NCBI GenBank assembly: GCA_013322215.1
Contig: JAAMEZ010000036.1
Location: forward strand, 248,001 to 312,000
Source of the DNA: Martinezella rhizogenes
GTDB lineage: Bacteria; Pseudomonadota; Alphaproteobacteria; Rhizobiales; Rhizobiaceae
Reading direction: 5' to 3'
Length of the DNA: 64,000 nt
Below, one piece after another: positions 1-8,830 of the stretch (the stretch's first letter is position 1; the number at the start of each line of letters is the position of its first letter). The position numbers were made by a program, and so were the translations under genes. The notes below the pieces were generated by a model. The model searched no databases and was not told the DNA's origin. It was given only the letters and a program-made list of their open reading frames with translations.

Positions 1-950
1 TGGCCGGCGGCCCGCAGCCCCTTGTCGTGGCCTAGAATTGAGATCGGCTCGCGCGTCTCGCCCTGCACCGGCACTTCCAGGTGGTCCTGATAATTGGCCC
101 CGACGCCAGGCAGGTCGGCGACGACCTTGATGCCGAGCGAGGAAAGATGTTCGCCATCGCCAATGCCTGATAGTTGCAGGATCTTCGGCGTGGCAATGGC
201 GCCGGCAGTCAGCGCAATCTCGCGGGATGCCTTGAAGATCGTGCCGTCGAGCAATTCCACTCCAACGGCCTTCTGCCCCTCGAACAGGATGCGGGCAACC
301 TTGCGCTCTGTGAGCACGGTCAGGTTCGCCCGCTTCTCCGCTTCGCGCAAAAAGGCCTGTGCCGAACTCCAGCGCCGACCGCCATAGGTGGTGCTCTGAT
401 AGAAGCCGACGCCGGCCTGATCCGCGCCATTGAAATCGTCATTATGCGGAATGCCGATTTCGGTTGCCGCCTTGATGAAGGCTTCGCTCAACGGATGGCG
501 ATGACGGGGGTCGGAAACGTGCAAACCACCCTTGCTACCATGGTACTCGCCGTTCAGCCGCTCGTTGTTCTCAAGCGACCGGAAAGCCGGCAGCACATCC
601 TCGTAGGACCAGCCCTGGCAGCCCATTTGTGACCAGGTGTCATAGTCGTTGCGATGGCCGCGAATATAGATCATCGCGTTCACGGAGCTGCCACCGCCAA
701 GCACATTACCCTGCGGCACGATGCTCGGCCGCCCGTTCAGGCCCTTGTCGGGGTTCGAGGCATAAGGGTGAATGTCGATGCCCTTGCCCAGCACCTTGAA
801 GAAGGTCGCGGGGATATGGATCCATGGGTCCGAATCTCGGCGCCCGGATTCGATCAGCAGCACCTTATGCGCCGGATTTTCCGAAAGCCGGTTTGCCAGC
901 ACGCAGCCTGAGGAGCCGCCACCGACGATGATGTAATCGTAGCTCGTCAT
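1..950 (-). CDS. GMC family oxidoreductase (N-terminal part, cut by window edge)
   Basis: FAD-dependent alcohol dehydrogenase/oxidase of the glucose-methanol-choline family. About 316 residues are visible and the reading frame runs open to base 1, so the C-terminal substrate and catalytic His region is missing. Seen: an N-terminal Rossmann FAD motif (GGGSSG, residues 10-15), GMC signature 1 (GNVLGGGSSVNAMIYIRG, residues 81-98) and signature 2 (GAIATPKILQLSGIG, residues 250-264). The ATG at 950 lies 3 bp after the aldehyde dehydrogenase stop, so the two are almost certainly co-transcribed. Such pairs oxidise an alcohol to an aldehyde and then to an acid. The pair resembles choline/betaine-aldehyde dehydrogenases, but the upstream AraC-type regulator is not BetI, so choline is not assumed as substrate. 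Confidence 0.93.
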   Translation of the reverse strand, partial: MTSYDYIIVGGGSSGCVLANRLSENPAHKVLLIESGRRDSDPWIHIPATFFKVLGKGIDIHPYASNPDKGLNGRPSIVPQGNVLGGGSSVNAMIYIRGHRNDYDTWSQMGCQGWSYEDVLPAFRSLENNERLNGEYHGSKGGLHVSDPRHRHPLSEAFIKAATEIGIPHNDDFNGADQAGVGFYQSTTYGGRRWSSAQAFLREAEKRANLTVLTERKVARILFEGQKAVGVELLDGTIFKASREIALTAGAIATPKILQLSGIGDGEHLSSLGIKVVADLPGVGANYQDHLEVPVQGETREPISILGHDKGLRAAG

Positions 951-953
951 GGC

Positions 954-2360
954 TCAGCTCAATACGGTCTGGATGGTCGTGAATTCCTTCAGCCCTTCCG
1001 CGCCGAATTCGACGCCGATGCCGGACTGCTTCACCCCACCGAAAGGCGCATTCGGCTGGATCGTGCCGTGCTTGTTGATCCAGACCGAGCCGCATTCGAG
1101 CTGCAGGGCATAGCGCTTCGCCTTCTCCGCATCGGAGGACCAGACGGAGCCGCCAAGACCAGCCGGATTTTGATTGGCGCGCGCGACCACCTCATCGATG
1201 TCGCTGTAGCGGATGATCGGCAGGGCGGGACCGAACTGTTCCTCATCGACCAGCCGTACGCCATGGTCGACATCGGCAACGAGCGTGATCGGATAGAAAT
1301 AGCCCGGGCGATCCATCGGCGCCCCACCGGTCAGGATACGACCGCCATTGGCGCGCGCATCCTCGACAAGTTCACGCACCTTGTTGAACTGCATCTCGTT
1401 CTGCACCGGACCGAGAATGCTCGCATCGTCCAGGCCATCACCGACGACGATCCTGGAGGCGTAGTCCGCAAGACCGCGGCACACCTCTTCATAGATACTG
1501 TCATGCACATAGAGACGCTTCAGCGCCGCGCAGGTCTGGCCGTTGTTGATGAAGGCGCCCCAGAAGAGGCCTTCGACTATGGCTTTCGGATCGGCATCGG
1601 GCAGAACGATGCCGGCATCATTGCCGCCGAGTTCCAGCGTCAGACGCTTCAAGGTGGCAACCGCCGAGGCCATAATCTTCTTGCCGGTTTCCGTCGAGCC
1701 TGTGAAGGTCATCTTGGCGATGCCGGGATGAGCAGAAAGTGCCGCACCAATGCTATTTTCGCCAGTGACGACGTTGACGACGCCGGGCGGCAGAACTTCG
1801 CTCATGATCTCGACCAGGCGAATGGTCGATAGCGGCGTCAGAGGCGACGGCTTGATGACGACAGTGTTGCCGGCACGAACGGCCGGAACGATATGCCAGC
1901 AGGCGATCATCACGGGCCAGTTCCAGGGCGTGATCGAACCGACGACGCCGATCGGCTTGCGATGCAGCTCGACGCGGCCCTCATTGTCATCCTGTAATAT
2001 CTCGACCGGCAGATCGAGTTCGGCGGTGTGGCGGGTCCAGGCGAGCGCGCCGCCGATCTCGAAGCGTGAGCCGAGACCATTCAGCGGCTTGCCCTGCTCA
2101 CGCGTCAGGAGTTGAGCCAGCTCCTCGCCATGCTCGTTGATTTTTTCGGCAACGGCGCGGCAGGCATTGGCACGATCCTCGCTCGATACCTGCGACCAGC
2201 TTTTGAAGGCTTCCGTCGCCGCGGCAACGGCACGATCGAGATCCGCTTCGCTCGCGAGCGGCATGAAGCCGACCACATCGCCATTCGAGGGATTGGCAAC
2301 CGGCGCATGATGGGACGTGGCAACAGGCTCGCCACCGATAAGCAGGGTATACTGCTTCAC
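954..2360 (-). CDS. NAD(P)-dependent aldehyde dehydrogenase
   Basis: Aldehyde dehydrogenase superfamily enzyme of 468 residues, near normal length, oxidising an aldehyde to its carboxylate with NAD(P). The oxyanion Asn lies in the segment TPWNWP (about residue 147), the general-base Glu is E243 in LELGGND, and the nucleophilic Cys is C277 in NNGQTC. The usual LELGGK is LELGGN here, a minor variation. It is followed 3 bp later by the GMC oxidoreductase and preceded by an AraC regulator transcribed in the same direction, so the three may form one inducible unit. Substrate is not decided by sequence; a phenylacetaldehyde- or aliphatic-aldehyde role would fit a FeaR-like regulator. Confidence 0.93.
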   Translation of the reverse strand: MKQYTLLIGGEPVATSHHAPVANPSNGDVVGFMPLASEADLDRAVAAATEAFKSWSQVSSEDRANACRAVAEKINEHGEELAQLLTREQGKPLNGLGSRFEIGGALAWTRHTAELDLPVEILQDDNEGRVELHRKPIGVVGSITPWNWPVMIACWHIVPAVRAGNTVVIKPSPLTPLSTIRLVEIMSEVLPPGVVNVVTGENSIGAALSAHPGIAKMTFTGSTETGKKIMASAVATLKRLTLELGGNDAGIVLPDADPKAIVEGLFWGAFINNGQTCAALKRLYVHDSIYEEVCRGLADYASRIVVGDGLDDASILGPVQNEMQFNKVRELVEDARANGGRILTGGAPMDRPGYFYPITLVADVDHGVRLVDEEQFGPALPIIRYSDIDEVVARANQNPAGLGGSVWSSDAEKAKRYALQLECGSVWINKHGTIQPNAPFGGVKQSGIGVEFGAEGLKEFTTIQTVLS

Positions 2361-2462
2361 GACATTTTCCTCCCGTGACTTTCGGAAGGACTATGGCTGC
2401 TACCGCAAAACCCGTCTTGGGGAGAAACGCGCCTCGTCTTGGACTGGAGCGCAGATTGCGCT

Positions 2463-3449
2463 TCAGTCCAATCTATGCGCCGGCTCGGCAGCCCGAAGCA
2501 GCTCGCTCGGCGCGCAATCGAACAATTCCTTGAAGCTGCGATTGAAATAGGAAATGTCGTTGAACCCGGCCGAATAAGCGACCTCGGCTATCGTCGTCGG
2601 GTTGCGCTGCTCTTTCAGCTGCTCGATCTTTTCTCGCGCAAAGCGCAACCGCTTGTCGCGGATGACTGTAGTGCAGGTCATGCCCATGCCTTGGAAATCC
2701 TGCTGCAGAGTACGGATCGAAACGCCGAGCCGCGTCGCCAGCCACTTGGCGCTGAGATCGCTGTCCGTAAGGTGCTTATCGATCAGGATATCGACCATCT
2801 GCATGCGCTTGCTGGCGCTTTCATGCAAAGAAGTCAGGCTCGTTGTCTGAGCGCCGGTCGACAGGAACGCCTGGCGGGTCGTGTCGAACATCAGCTGACG
2901 AAGATAGGGGGAGGCTGCTTCGTTATCCGGCGTGGTCATCATCTTGGCAATCAATGCACGCAGCATCATGGCCATCGGGTCGCTGGCTTCCAGCTTGCGC
3001 GCAACATCAAAATCGATCTTGCTGTTCGAGTACATCAGCTGCCGGGGCAGATGCAGCGACAGATGGTTGGAGAAGTGCCCACGGAAATAGAAGGTTGTCG
3101 GCCGCGTCGAATCGACAAGGATGCATTCGCCGACATCGAGAATATTCTGCTGGCCGGAATGTTCGACGCCGCAGACGCCCTCAAGCTGCAGGATCAAAAA
3201 CAGATGCTCGTTGGCATCGCGGCGAATGTCCTCCCAATCGCGGTGGACATAATCGAGATCGTTGGAAACATGGGCGAACTCCATGCCGCAGACGTCGATG
3301 CGGCTGGCCGTGCCGATGACGCTATCACCGCGCTGCATACTGTGCGGATTGAAGTTGCCGCAAATGCTTTGAAGGTCGTCAACCCACTGGTCGTAGGGTG
3401 TCGGCGCCCAGGTCCGGTCAACCAGGCTGCGGTTCTGCAACAGGTCCAA
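2463..3449 (-). CDS. AraC family transcriptional regulator (FeaR-like architecture)
   Basis: Transcriptional activator of 328 residues. The N-terminal two thirds look like the AraC-binding-like domain found in FeaR-type regulators. The last ~100 residues carry the two helix-turn-helix segments: the first around LSAKWLATRLGVSIRTLQQ, the second around IAEVAYSAGFNDISYFNRSF, which matches the AraC signature. The gene lies 102 bp upstream of the aldehyde dehydrogenase on the same strand, and FeaR-like proteins classically activate aldehyde dehydrogenase/amine oxidase genes. Regulation of the adjacent ALDH-GMC pair is therefore inferred. No obvious direct-repeat operator was identified in the 102-bp gap. 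Confidence 0.9.
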   Translation of the reverse strand: MDLLQNRSLVDRTWAPTPYDQWVDDLQSICGNFNPHSMQRGDSVIGTASRIDVCGMEFAHVSNDLDYVHRDWEDIRRDANEHLFLILQLEGVCGVEHSGQQNILDVGECILVDSTRPTTFYFRGHFSNHLSLHLPRQLMYSNSKIDFDVARKLEASDPMAMMLRALIAKMMTTPDNEAASPYLRQLMFDTTRQAFLSTGAQTTSLTSLHESASKRMQMVDILIDKHLTDSDLSAKWLATRLGVSIRTLQQDFQGMGMTCTTVIRDKRLRFAREKIEQLKEQRNPTTIAEVAYSAGFNDISYFNRSFKELFDCAPSELLRAAEPAHRLD

Positions 3450-3545
3450 CTCCGCCTCCCAACAGTGTCAGCACTATGGAAGACTGCTACAGATCCCCTG
3501 ACGCGTCAATCAAATACTTAACACATTAACGAAATCAAGGGGCGT

Positions 3546-4031
3546 TCATTCCTCGCCGCCCGAGCCGTTCTCCAATTTCAACGAAGCAAGCTCCTCCAGC
3601 ATGTCGAGAAGCTTTTCGACACGCTCCTCGCCGAAGCGGGCATCGATATCGGCGTAGACTTTCTGGCTCTCCGGCATGACGTCCTCGACGATCGCCTGCC
3701 CCGCCGAGGTGATCTGCAGCAGCACCCTGCGTCCGTCGGCATCATCCTTGTGCTTGGTGATGAAACCGCGCTCCTCGAGCGAGCGGAGCATGCGCGTCAG
3801 GCTCGGCGCCAGGATGGACGCCTTGTCCGCCAGTTCCGTGGCGTCGAGCTTGCCGCCTTCATAAAGAACGCGCATGACGCGCCATTGCTGCTCGGTCACG
3901 TCATGCGCCGCCAGGATCGGCCGGAAATGGCTCATGACCGCTTCACGGGCGCGCAGAAGTCCGATTGCGAGAGAACGGCGGCGATCCCGCAGCGGCCGCT
4001 GTTTGACATCACTGTCTGTCTTATTTTGCAT
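3546..4031 (-). CDS. MarR family regulator, HpaR-like
   Basis: Winged-helix MarR repressor of 161 residues. The core (LLRAREAVMSHFRPILAAHD, then TEQQWRVMRVLYEGG, then the recognition segment around SILAPSLTRMLRSLEERG) closely parallels HpaR, the regulator of homoprotocatechuate (aromatic) degradation. I chose ATG 4031 because the alignable region begins just after it; a longer upstream frame adds a hydrophobic tail unlike the family. No homoprotocatechuate catabolic genes are in the window, so its target is unknown and may lie elsewhere. The neighbours on both sides are unrelated. Confidence 0.85.
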   Translation of the reverse strand: MQNKTDSDVKQRPLRDRRRSLAIGLLRAREAVMSHFRPILAAHDVTEQQWRVMRVLYEGGKLDATELADKASILAPSLTRMLRSLEERGFITKHKDDADGRRVLLQITSAGQAIVEDVMPESQKVYADIDARFGEERVEKLLDMLEELASLKLENGSGGEE

Positions 4032-4205
4032 GTGCGCATATTCGCCTGAATTAAGATTCCCACTGATTAACATGAGAATCATTCAGCGCAAGGCGATTGC
4101 CGGATACTCCGACAGCTCAACGTTCTCAATTTCGAGAGTTCGCTTCCCGCACTCCTGCCGACCGCGAGCGGTCGCCTCAAGCTGAACCGAGACCTTCAGG
4201 GTGTT

Positions 4206-5360
4206 CTAGGGAGCAGCCGCCGGCAAAATGAATCTGTTGAGTATCGCATCGCCGATCCCGTCTGCCGCCGGGTTTCCATAAAGTCCGGCATGAATGAGTA
4301 CCACCATGTCAAGCGAGGGGATGATCACCAGATGTTGCCCGCCATAACCGAAACCCGCCGCCCAATCCACTTGACGTTGGTTCACCAGGGAACGCCCCAG
4401 CCAGAACTGAAAACCATAGAAATATGAGCCGGGACCGTTGATCTGAGGCGTCGTTGCTTGCTGTATCCACGCTGCCGGCACGATCTGCTGGCCGTGCCAC
4501 ATGCCTTTGTTAAGTACGAGCTGGCCGATCTTGAGTGTATCGCCAGGCAGCAACCGAAGCCCGGATGCCGCTACCGGCGCTCCGATTTTAGGATAGGGAG
4601 CCCATTCGGCATTTGAAATGCCGAGTGGCTTGAACAGATTCTCCTCGGCCAGTTGGTCGATCGTTTTCCCGGTCGCCTGATGCAGCACGCAGGCAATCAG
4701 GGCAGCGGAGCCACCGCTATAGTTCCAGACCGAACCCGGCGAATGCTGGACAGGCTGTTCGAGCACGAAGCGACAAGGGTCGGCGGCACGATCCATGCGG
4801 GTTTCGCTGTTCTCGGGGTTGCCGTAAGGCAGATGCTCGTTCCAGGTCAGCCCACTCGACATTGTCAGTAAATCGCGCAACCTAACGCGATCTTTCTCGG
4901 GCGAGCGAAGATCGGCATAGTTTGGCAGCAGTGCAAAAACAGGTTGATCGATGTCATGCACCCAACCCTTATCGATCCCTATGCCGAGAACCAGTGAAAC
5001 GACGCTCTTGCTTATCGAGCGGAGATCGTGGGGGACCGTGGGTCCGAAGGTGACATCACCGAGCTGCTGCCCCCACTTCTCGTCGGAGCCGGAGTAGTAT
5101 TGCTCAAAGATCAGTTTGCCGTGCCGCGCCACAAGAATGGCATGCACATTGTTTTCTTTCAGGTCCGCGCCGTGCTGGACAAGGCTACACAGCAAGTTTG
5201 GATCGACCCCGACATCGCCAGGTCCCGCAATTTCCCAACCCGCAGCCCCTCCACTTGGGGCGCCGCAATTTGTCTCGGCGTAAGCATAGGCGGAGAATGC
5301 AAGCCCGACGCTGAAGCTGAGAGTTAGAATTCGAATGATGGATGCTATCCCATAAATCAT
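4206..5360 (-). CDS. Exported serine hydrolase, beta-lactamase/class C fold
   Basis: Serine hydrolase of the beta-lactamase/penicillin-binding-protein superfamily, 384 residues from ATG 5360. That start is supported by a GGGAG ribosome site and puts a Sec signal peptide (MIYGIAS... to about AYAYA) at the very N terminus; a longer frame upstream buries it. The catalytic SxxK motif is S115-I-S-K118 and a YSG motif occurs in WNYSGGSAA, as in esterases and D-aminopeptidases of this fold. It is therefore probably a periplasmic esterase or peptidase rather than a resistance beta-lactamase. It stands alone, with no evident operon partners. Confidence 0.85.
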   Translation of the reverse strand: MIYGIASIIRILTLSFSVGLAFSAYAYAETNCGAPSGGAAGWEIAGPGDVGVDPNLLCSLVQHGADLKENNVHAILVARHGKLIFEQYYSGSDEKWGQQLGDVTFGPTVPHDLRSISKSVVSLVLGIGIDKGWVHDIDQPVFALLPNYADLRSPEKDRVRLRDLLTMSSGLTWNEHLPYGNPENSETRMDRAADPCRFVLEQPVQHSPGSVWNYSGGSAALIACVLHQATGKTIDQLAEENLFKPLGISNAEWAPYPKIGAPVAASGLRLLPGDTLKIGQLVLNKGMWHGQQIVPAAWIQQATTPQINGPGSYFYGFQFWLGRSLVNQRQVDWAAGFGYGGQHLVIIPSLDMVVLIHAGLYGNPAADGIGDAILNRFILPAAAP

Positions 5361-5516
5361 AACTGCAGCTCCCTTCTTGTATTGATTGAGTACTTGGCAA
5401 AAGGGGCGGCGCTTCATCAGAAGCTACGCGGGATACTCGCCAAGCGAGGTCGAAATCTTTCTCAATAGCGCCGCGAAAGCCACTCCGCCCGGGCAAATGT
5501 GCCCAACGCTTCAGAA

Positions 5517-6224
5517 CTACGGCACCTGCACGAGGCGGCCGCTGCCTCTGATTTCGGAACGCCGCAGGACCGGATGCCCGTATAATTCGATATTGCCGCT
5601 GCCGCTGATCGAGATGTCCGCATCCGCCGCGGCGGCAACTTGCGCGTCGCCGCTACCGCGAATTCTGATCTTCACGGATTGAGCGGCCAGATCCTTGAGA
5701 CGGGCGGCGCCCGAACCGGAAACCTCCAGATCGACGGTCTTTACACTGCCCGTCGCGGCGACGCTGCCGCTACCCGATATGCTCAGACGCAGATCGGACT
5801 GGTCGAGTTCGGACAGGGCGAGGTCCCCGCTGCCGCGTACTTTCCAATCGGTGACAAGCGGCCCCGACAGGCTGACTTCGAATTTGGAGCTAGACCAGCC
5901 TGGATTGCAATCCAGGCTCAGCCTGCCGCCCTGCAGCCGCACATGATCGAGCAGTGCTGGATCACCGCTGATGACGGCCTCCGCCTTTCCGCCCGGCTGA
6001 TACTGCACAGAGGCCGGAATATCGATCGCCAGGCTGCCATTGGAGCTGAAAGGCAAGATAACCTGGCGGCCGCCGGATACCGCAGATCCGCAACTGGATT
6101 GCATGCCACCCCACCAATGTCCCGCGTTTGCCCAATCCGGCCCGGAAAGCCCGATGCCGAGCGCAAGAAAGACGAATGCACAAATCAGTCCGGTCGTCGC
6201 GACAGTCGCCAGTTTCCCGTTCAT
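5517..6224 (-). CDS. Exported GIN-domain (DUF2807) protein
   Basis: A 235-residue envelope protein. It has an N-terminal hydrophobic segment (about residues 8-28), a cysteine pair just beyond it, then a right-handed beta-helix-like region. There the pattern GSG recurs roughly every 20-25 residues (RGSGDL, SGSGSV, SGSGAA, RGSGDA, SGSGNI, RGSGRL), the hallmark of the putative auto-transporter adhesin head GIN domain (DUF2807). ATG 6224 has a GGAGG ribosome site. It is the last gene of the PadR-DUF1700-GIN triplet; the ATG lies 34 bp after the DUF1700 stop. Molecular function is unknown for the family; an envelope-stress or cell-surface role is inferred from context. Confidence 0.85.
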   Translation of the reverse strand: MNGKLATVATTGLICAFVFLALGIGLSGPDWANAGHWWGGMQSSCGSAVSGGRQVILPFSSNGSLAIDIPASVQYQPGGKAEAVISGDPALLDHVRLQGGRLSLDCNPGWSSSKFEVSLSGPLVTDWKVRGSGDLALSELDQSDLRLSISGSGSVAATGSVKTVDLEVSGSGAARLKDLAAQSVKIRIRGSGDAQVAAAADADISISGSGNIELYGHPVLRRSEIRGSGRLVQVP

Positions 6225-6258
6225 TGTCCATTTCCTCCAACGATATGCAGTCCGGCGC

Positions 6259-6831
6259 TCAAGCTCGACTGTCGTCGACTTGCGCCAGGCGAAAATGCAG
6301 GCGGGCATATTGCCCGAGCATGCGGATGCCCAAACTCAGCCCCATCAGCAGCAATGCACCGCCGCCCACGAAGCAGCTCACCATCCCGGCACCGATAAGC
6401 AGGTGGGCCAGCATGCCGACGGAAGGCAAGCCGATATGGAACAGCACGGTCGTAACGATGATCTTCAGGCCAACGACGCCGACGGCCACCAAAGCGACCG
6501 CAAGGCCGAGCGTGACGAACATCGCCGCAAACAACAGAGGCAGCAGGAAAAAGATATCGACGATGGCAAGGCCGGCCAGCGCCATCATGGCGGCCAACAG
6601 GTTCGGCACGCTCCAATGCGCCTCGAAGCGGCGTAGCCCGACATCCGCGCGCAGCTCCCGCGCGATCCTGGCAGGATCGCCCAGGGCGGCGGAAACGTCC
6701 TCCTCGCTTCGGCCGGAGGCCTCGGATTCGGCGAAGTGAGCGGCGTAGTCGGCCACGATATCATCGACCTCGTGAGGAGGCAGGCCTGCAAGTCCCAATC
6801 TCAGCGTGCGCAAAAAGGCTTCCCTGGTCAT
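6259..6831 (-). CDS. DUF1700/HAAS-domain membrane protein
   Basis: A 190-residue protein. The first ~65 residues form a HAAS-type helical signalling domain (MTREAFLRTLRLGLAGLPPH, then DYAAHFAESEASGRSEEDVS, then LGDPARIARELR), typical of DUF1700. It is followed by three to four hydrophobic segments (about 80-100, 105-125, 135-165). The gene overlaps the upstream PadR gene by 4 bp (ATGA), so translation is coupled. HAAS proteins are habitually encoded with PadR regulators and often with GIN-domain proteins, as here. The HAAS domain is thought to be a sensory/assembly module; no enzymatic residues are visible. Confidence 0.85.
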   Translation of the reverse strand: MTREAFLRTLRLGLAGLPPHEVDDIVADYAAHFAESEASGRSEEDVSAALGDPARIARELRADVGLRRFEAHWSVPNLLAAMMALAGLAIVDIFFLLPLLFAAMFVTLGLAVALVAVGVVGLKIIVTTVLFHIGLPSVGMLAHLLIGAGMVSCFVGGGALLLMGLSLGIRMLGQYARLHFRLAQVDDSRA

Positions 6832-7154
6832 GGCAAATCCTCGAGTAGCTTGTCGACGGAGCCCGCCAGCGAGCGCCAGTCGCGGCGATGCGCTTCGAAA
6901 ATCGAACGCCCGAGCGGCGTGAGCCGATAATATTTACGCGGCGGCCCGTTGCTCGACTCGACGATGCGGGTCGCAACCAGTCCGTCATTCTGCATCCTGC
7001 GCATCAGCGGGTAGATCGTTCCTTCGCCCATGCCGACCGCGGCAACCAGCGTACTTGCAATTTCATAGCCGTAGCTTTCGCCCCGCGAGAGCACGGCCAG
7101 GACGCAAAGATCGAGCACGCCCTTTCGCAATTGAACTTGGATCGAGTCAGTCAT
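6828..7154 (-). CDS. PadR family transcriptional regulator
   Basis: Winged-helix repressor of 108 residues from ATG 7154, a normal PadR length. It contains the family core LRKGVLDLCVLAVLSRGESY followed by GYEI, GEGTIYPLMRRMQ and the wing PRKYYRLTPLG. It is the first gene of a three-gene set with DUF1700 and GIN proteins and overlaps DUF1700 by 4 bp. A perfect inverted repeat 33-57 bp upstream of the start is a likely autoregulatory operator. The signal sensed is not evident. Confidence 0.9.
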   Translation of the reverse strand: MTDSIQVQLRKGVLDLCVLAVLSRGESYGYEIASTLVAAVGMGEGTIYPLMRRMQNDGLVATRIVESSNGPPRKYYRLTPLGRSIFEAHRRDWRSLAGSVDKLLEDLP

Positions 7155-7186
7155 GAACGCCTCAGCTTTACAGAACGAATATAACA

Positions 7187-7211
7187 AGCTATCTGTTTAT
7201 GCAAGATAGCT
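7187..7211. promoter_or_regulatory. Inverted repeat, candidate PadR operator
   Basis: The arms AGCTATCT (7187-7194) and AGATAGCT (7204-7211) are perfect inverted repeats separated by 9 nt, 33 bp upstream of the PadR start. On the minus strand a TTGCAT and a TATATT hexamer lie around it, so repressor binding would overlap promoter elements. The assignment to PadR is inferred from position and symmetry. Confidence 0.5.
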
Positions 7212-7329
7212 AGACGGTTTTCCCAGCCCGGCGTATGCCGCCTTCGCGTCGGCTGACCTACGGACCGGCGCACCCTGCTATCGCAGCCTGTCGCGCAGCG
7301 TATATCTCTGGTTAAATGGAGCAGTTGCA

Positions 7330-8313
7330 ATGATCCGCTTTAGCCTTGCCCTCGCGGCCGTGCTCTTTCTTGTCGCGTCATCGGCATATGCGGCAGGCTT
7401 GAAGTTCATTCACATCTCAGCCGATGCGGATAACCCGGCAATCGACGCTGCCATGTGGTCTCCTTGCGCAACCCCTCCGACAGAGGTGAGGATCGGAGCC
7501 CTGGCAGTTCCGGCAACGCCGGATTGCCCGATCGCGGGCGAGGAGTTGCCGCTCATCATCGTCTCGCATGGTTATGGCGGCTGGTATTTAGGCCATCACG
7601 ATACCGCCGAAGCACTTGCCGACGCCGGCTTCATTGTCGTTGCCATCAATCATCCGCATGCCAATCATGCCGACATGAGCCAGGCAAACGGTCTTGGCGT
7701 ATTGGTCGGGCGCCCTGCCGACATCAAACGTACCGTCGACTTCATGCTTGACGCCTTTCCCGATGCCACAAAGATCAATCCGCAGCAAATTGGCTTCTAT
7801 GGATTTTCCCAGGGCGGATATACCGGCCTCGTCGTTGCCGGAGCCAATCCGGATTTCAGCAAACTGCCGCCACGCTGTGCAGATCCGAAGGCAGCCGGCT
7901 GCCCGCCAGCAGGCCATGCTCAGCCTCCCCGGCGGCAACCGCCACCGCAATCCTTAGCCCATGATCCCCGCATCAAGGCAGTCGTTGTAGCCGACCCATT
8001 GAGCATCGTATTCCCGACCGCGGACAGCGTGAAAGATGTCAAGGTTCCGCTTCAGCTTTGGGGCTCAGAACTTGGAGGAGGTGGCGGAGCATCTCCCGAA
8101 AATGTCGCAACGCTTGCGCGCCTATTGCCAGAGAAGCCTGATTTCCGGATCGTCCCCAATGCCGTACATCTGTCGTTTCTGACACCTTGCCCGGAATTAA
8201 GGCCATCGTCCGATGCCTGCATTGACGCTCCGGGGTTCGATCGCGTCGCATTTCATAAGCAATTCAATACGGCAGTCGTTGCATTTTTCCGCGAACACCT
8301 GATGAAGCCGTAA
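7330..8313 (+). CDS. Exported alpha/beta hydrolase (dienelactone/PAF-acetylhydrolase-like)
   Basis: A 327-residue secreted hydrolase with a Sec signal peptide (residues 1-21, cleavage near AYAAG). The nucleophile elbow is GFSQGG with Ser160, and the oxyanion region is LIIVSHGYGGWY (76-87). The late segment NAVHLSFLTPC probably supplies the catalytic His. Several cysteines (CATPP, DCP, CADP, AGCPP, CPE, CID) suggest periplasmic disulfides. An unusual Pro/Gln-rich insertion (PPRRQPPPQ) sits between the nucleophile and the acid region. The family includes dienelactone hydrolases and platelet-activating-factor acetylhydrolase-like lipases; the substrate is unknown. It is transcribed divergently from the PadR module. 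Confidence 0.85.
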   Translation: MIRFSLALAAVLFLVASSAYAAGLKFIHISADADNPAIDAAMWSPCATPPTEVRIGALAVPATPDCPIAGEELPLIIVSHGYGGWYLGHHDTAEALADAGFIVVAINHPHANHADMSQANGLGVLVGRPADIKRTVDFMLDAFPDATKINPQQIGFYGFSQGGYTGLVVAGANPDFSKLPPRCADPKAAGCPPAGHAQPPRRQPPPQSLAHDPRIKAVVVADPLSIVFPTADSVKDVKVPLQLWGSELGGGGGASPENVATLARLLPEKPDFRIVPNAVHLSFLTPCPELRPSSDACIDAPGFDRVAFHKQFNTAVVAFFREHLMKP

Positions 8314-8413
8314 CCAGCGAACATGCCCGTGCGTGAGACGCCCCTATGGCGTGGAATTATGCGCAGACATTATCGGCGTTGAAACTCGCCCGCGAATCCG
8401 ATCAGATCATGGC

Positions 8414-8830
8414 ATGACGAAAACGATACGTATTGCGGCGGCTCTGGTGTTGCGCCCGGATGGGAAGACTTTGCTCGTGCGCAAGCGCGGCACGACCGCC
8501 TTCATGCAACCCGGCGGCAAGCTGGAACCGCAGGAGACGCCAGAGATGGCACTCGTCAGGGAACTCTTCGAAGAGCTGGGTCTTACGGCAGAGACTAAAG
8601 ATCTGACTTTCCTCGGCGGTTTCCAGGCAGCAGCGGCCAACGAACCGGACCATACCGTCGTTGCGGATATATTCCGCCTACAAGTAGGTAATATTGCAAT
8701 CACGGCAGCGGCAGAGATCGAGGAGATCCGCTGGGTATCACCACAAGATCCGGGAGATATCACCATGGCGCCGCTTACCGAGCATCATGTCCTGCCATTC
8801 CACCGGCGACAGGGCACATCCGCGATGTGA
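8414..8830 (+). CDS. Nudix hydrolase
   Basis: Small nucleotide-diphosphate hydrolase of 138 residues. The complete Nudix box G-x5-E-x7-REUXEEXGU is present (GGKLEPQETPEMALVRELFE then ELGL). ATG 8414 starts directly before the family's first strand (MTKTIRIAAALVLRPDGKTL); an upstream frame extension looks non-coding. The domain order is that of NUDIX proteins related to MutT/8-oxo-dGTPase, but no specificity residue can be named with certainty. It follows the exported hydrolase by about 100 bp on the same strand and may be independent. Confidence 0.88.
   Translation: MTKTIRIAAALVLRPDGKTLLVRKRGTTAFMQPGGKLEPQETPEMALVRELFEELGLTAETKDLTFLGGFQAAAANEPDHTVVADIFRLQVGNIAITAAAEIEEIRWVSPQDPGDITMAPLTEHHVLPFHRRQGTSAM

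Noticed and set aside
2439..3521. 360-codon open frame antisense to the AraC gene
   Set aside because: The AraC protein has a complete domain structure in the other strand; this one has none.
4206..5360. Antibiotic-resistance beta-lactamase
   Set aside because: Only the SxxK and YSG motifs are shared; overall it is closer to the broad esterase/peptidase branch.
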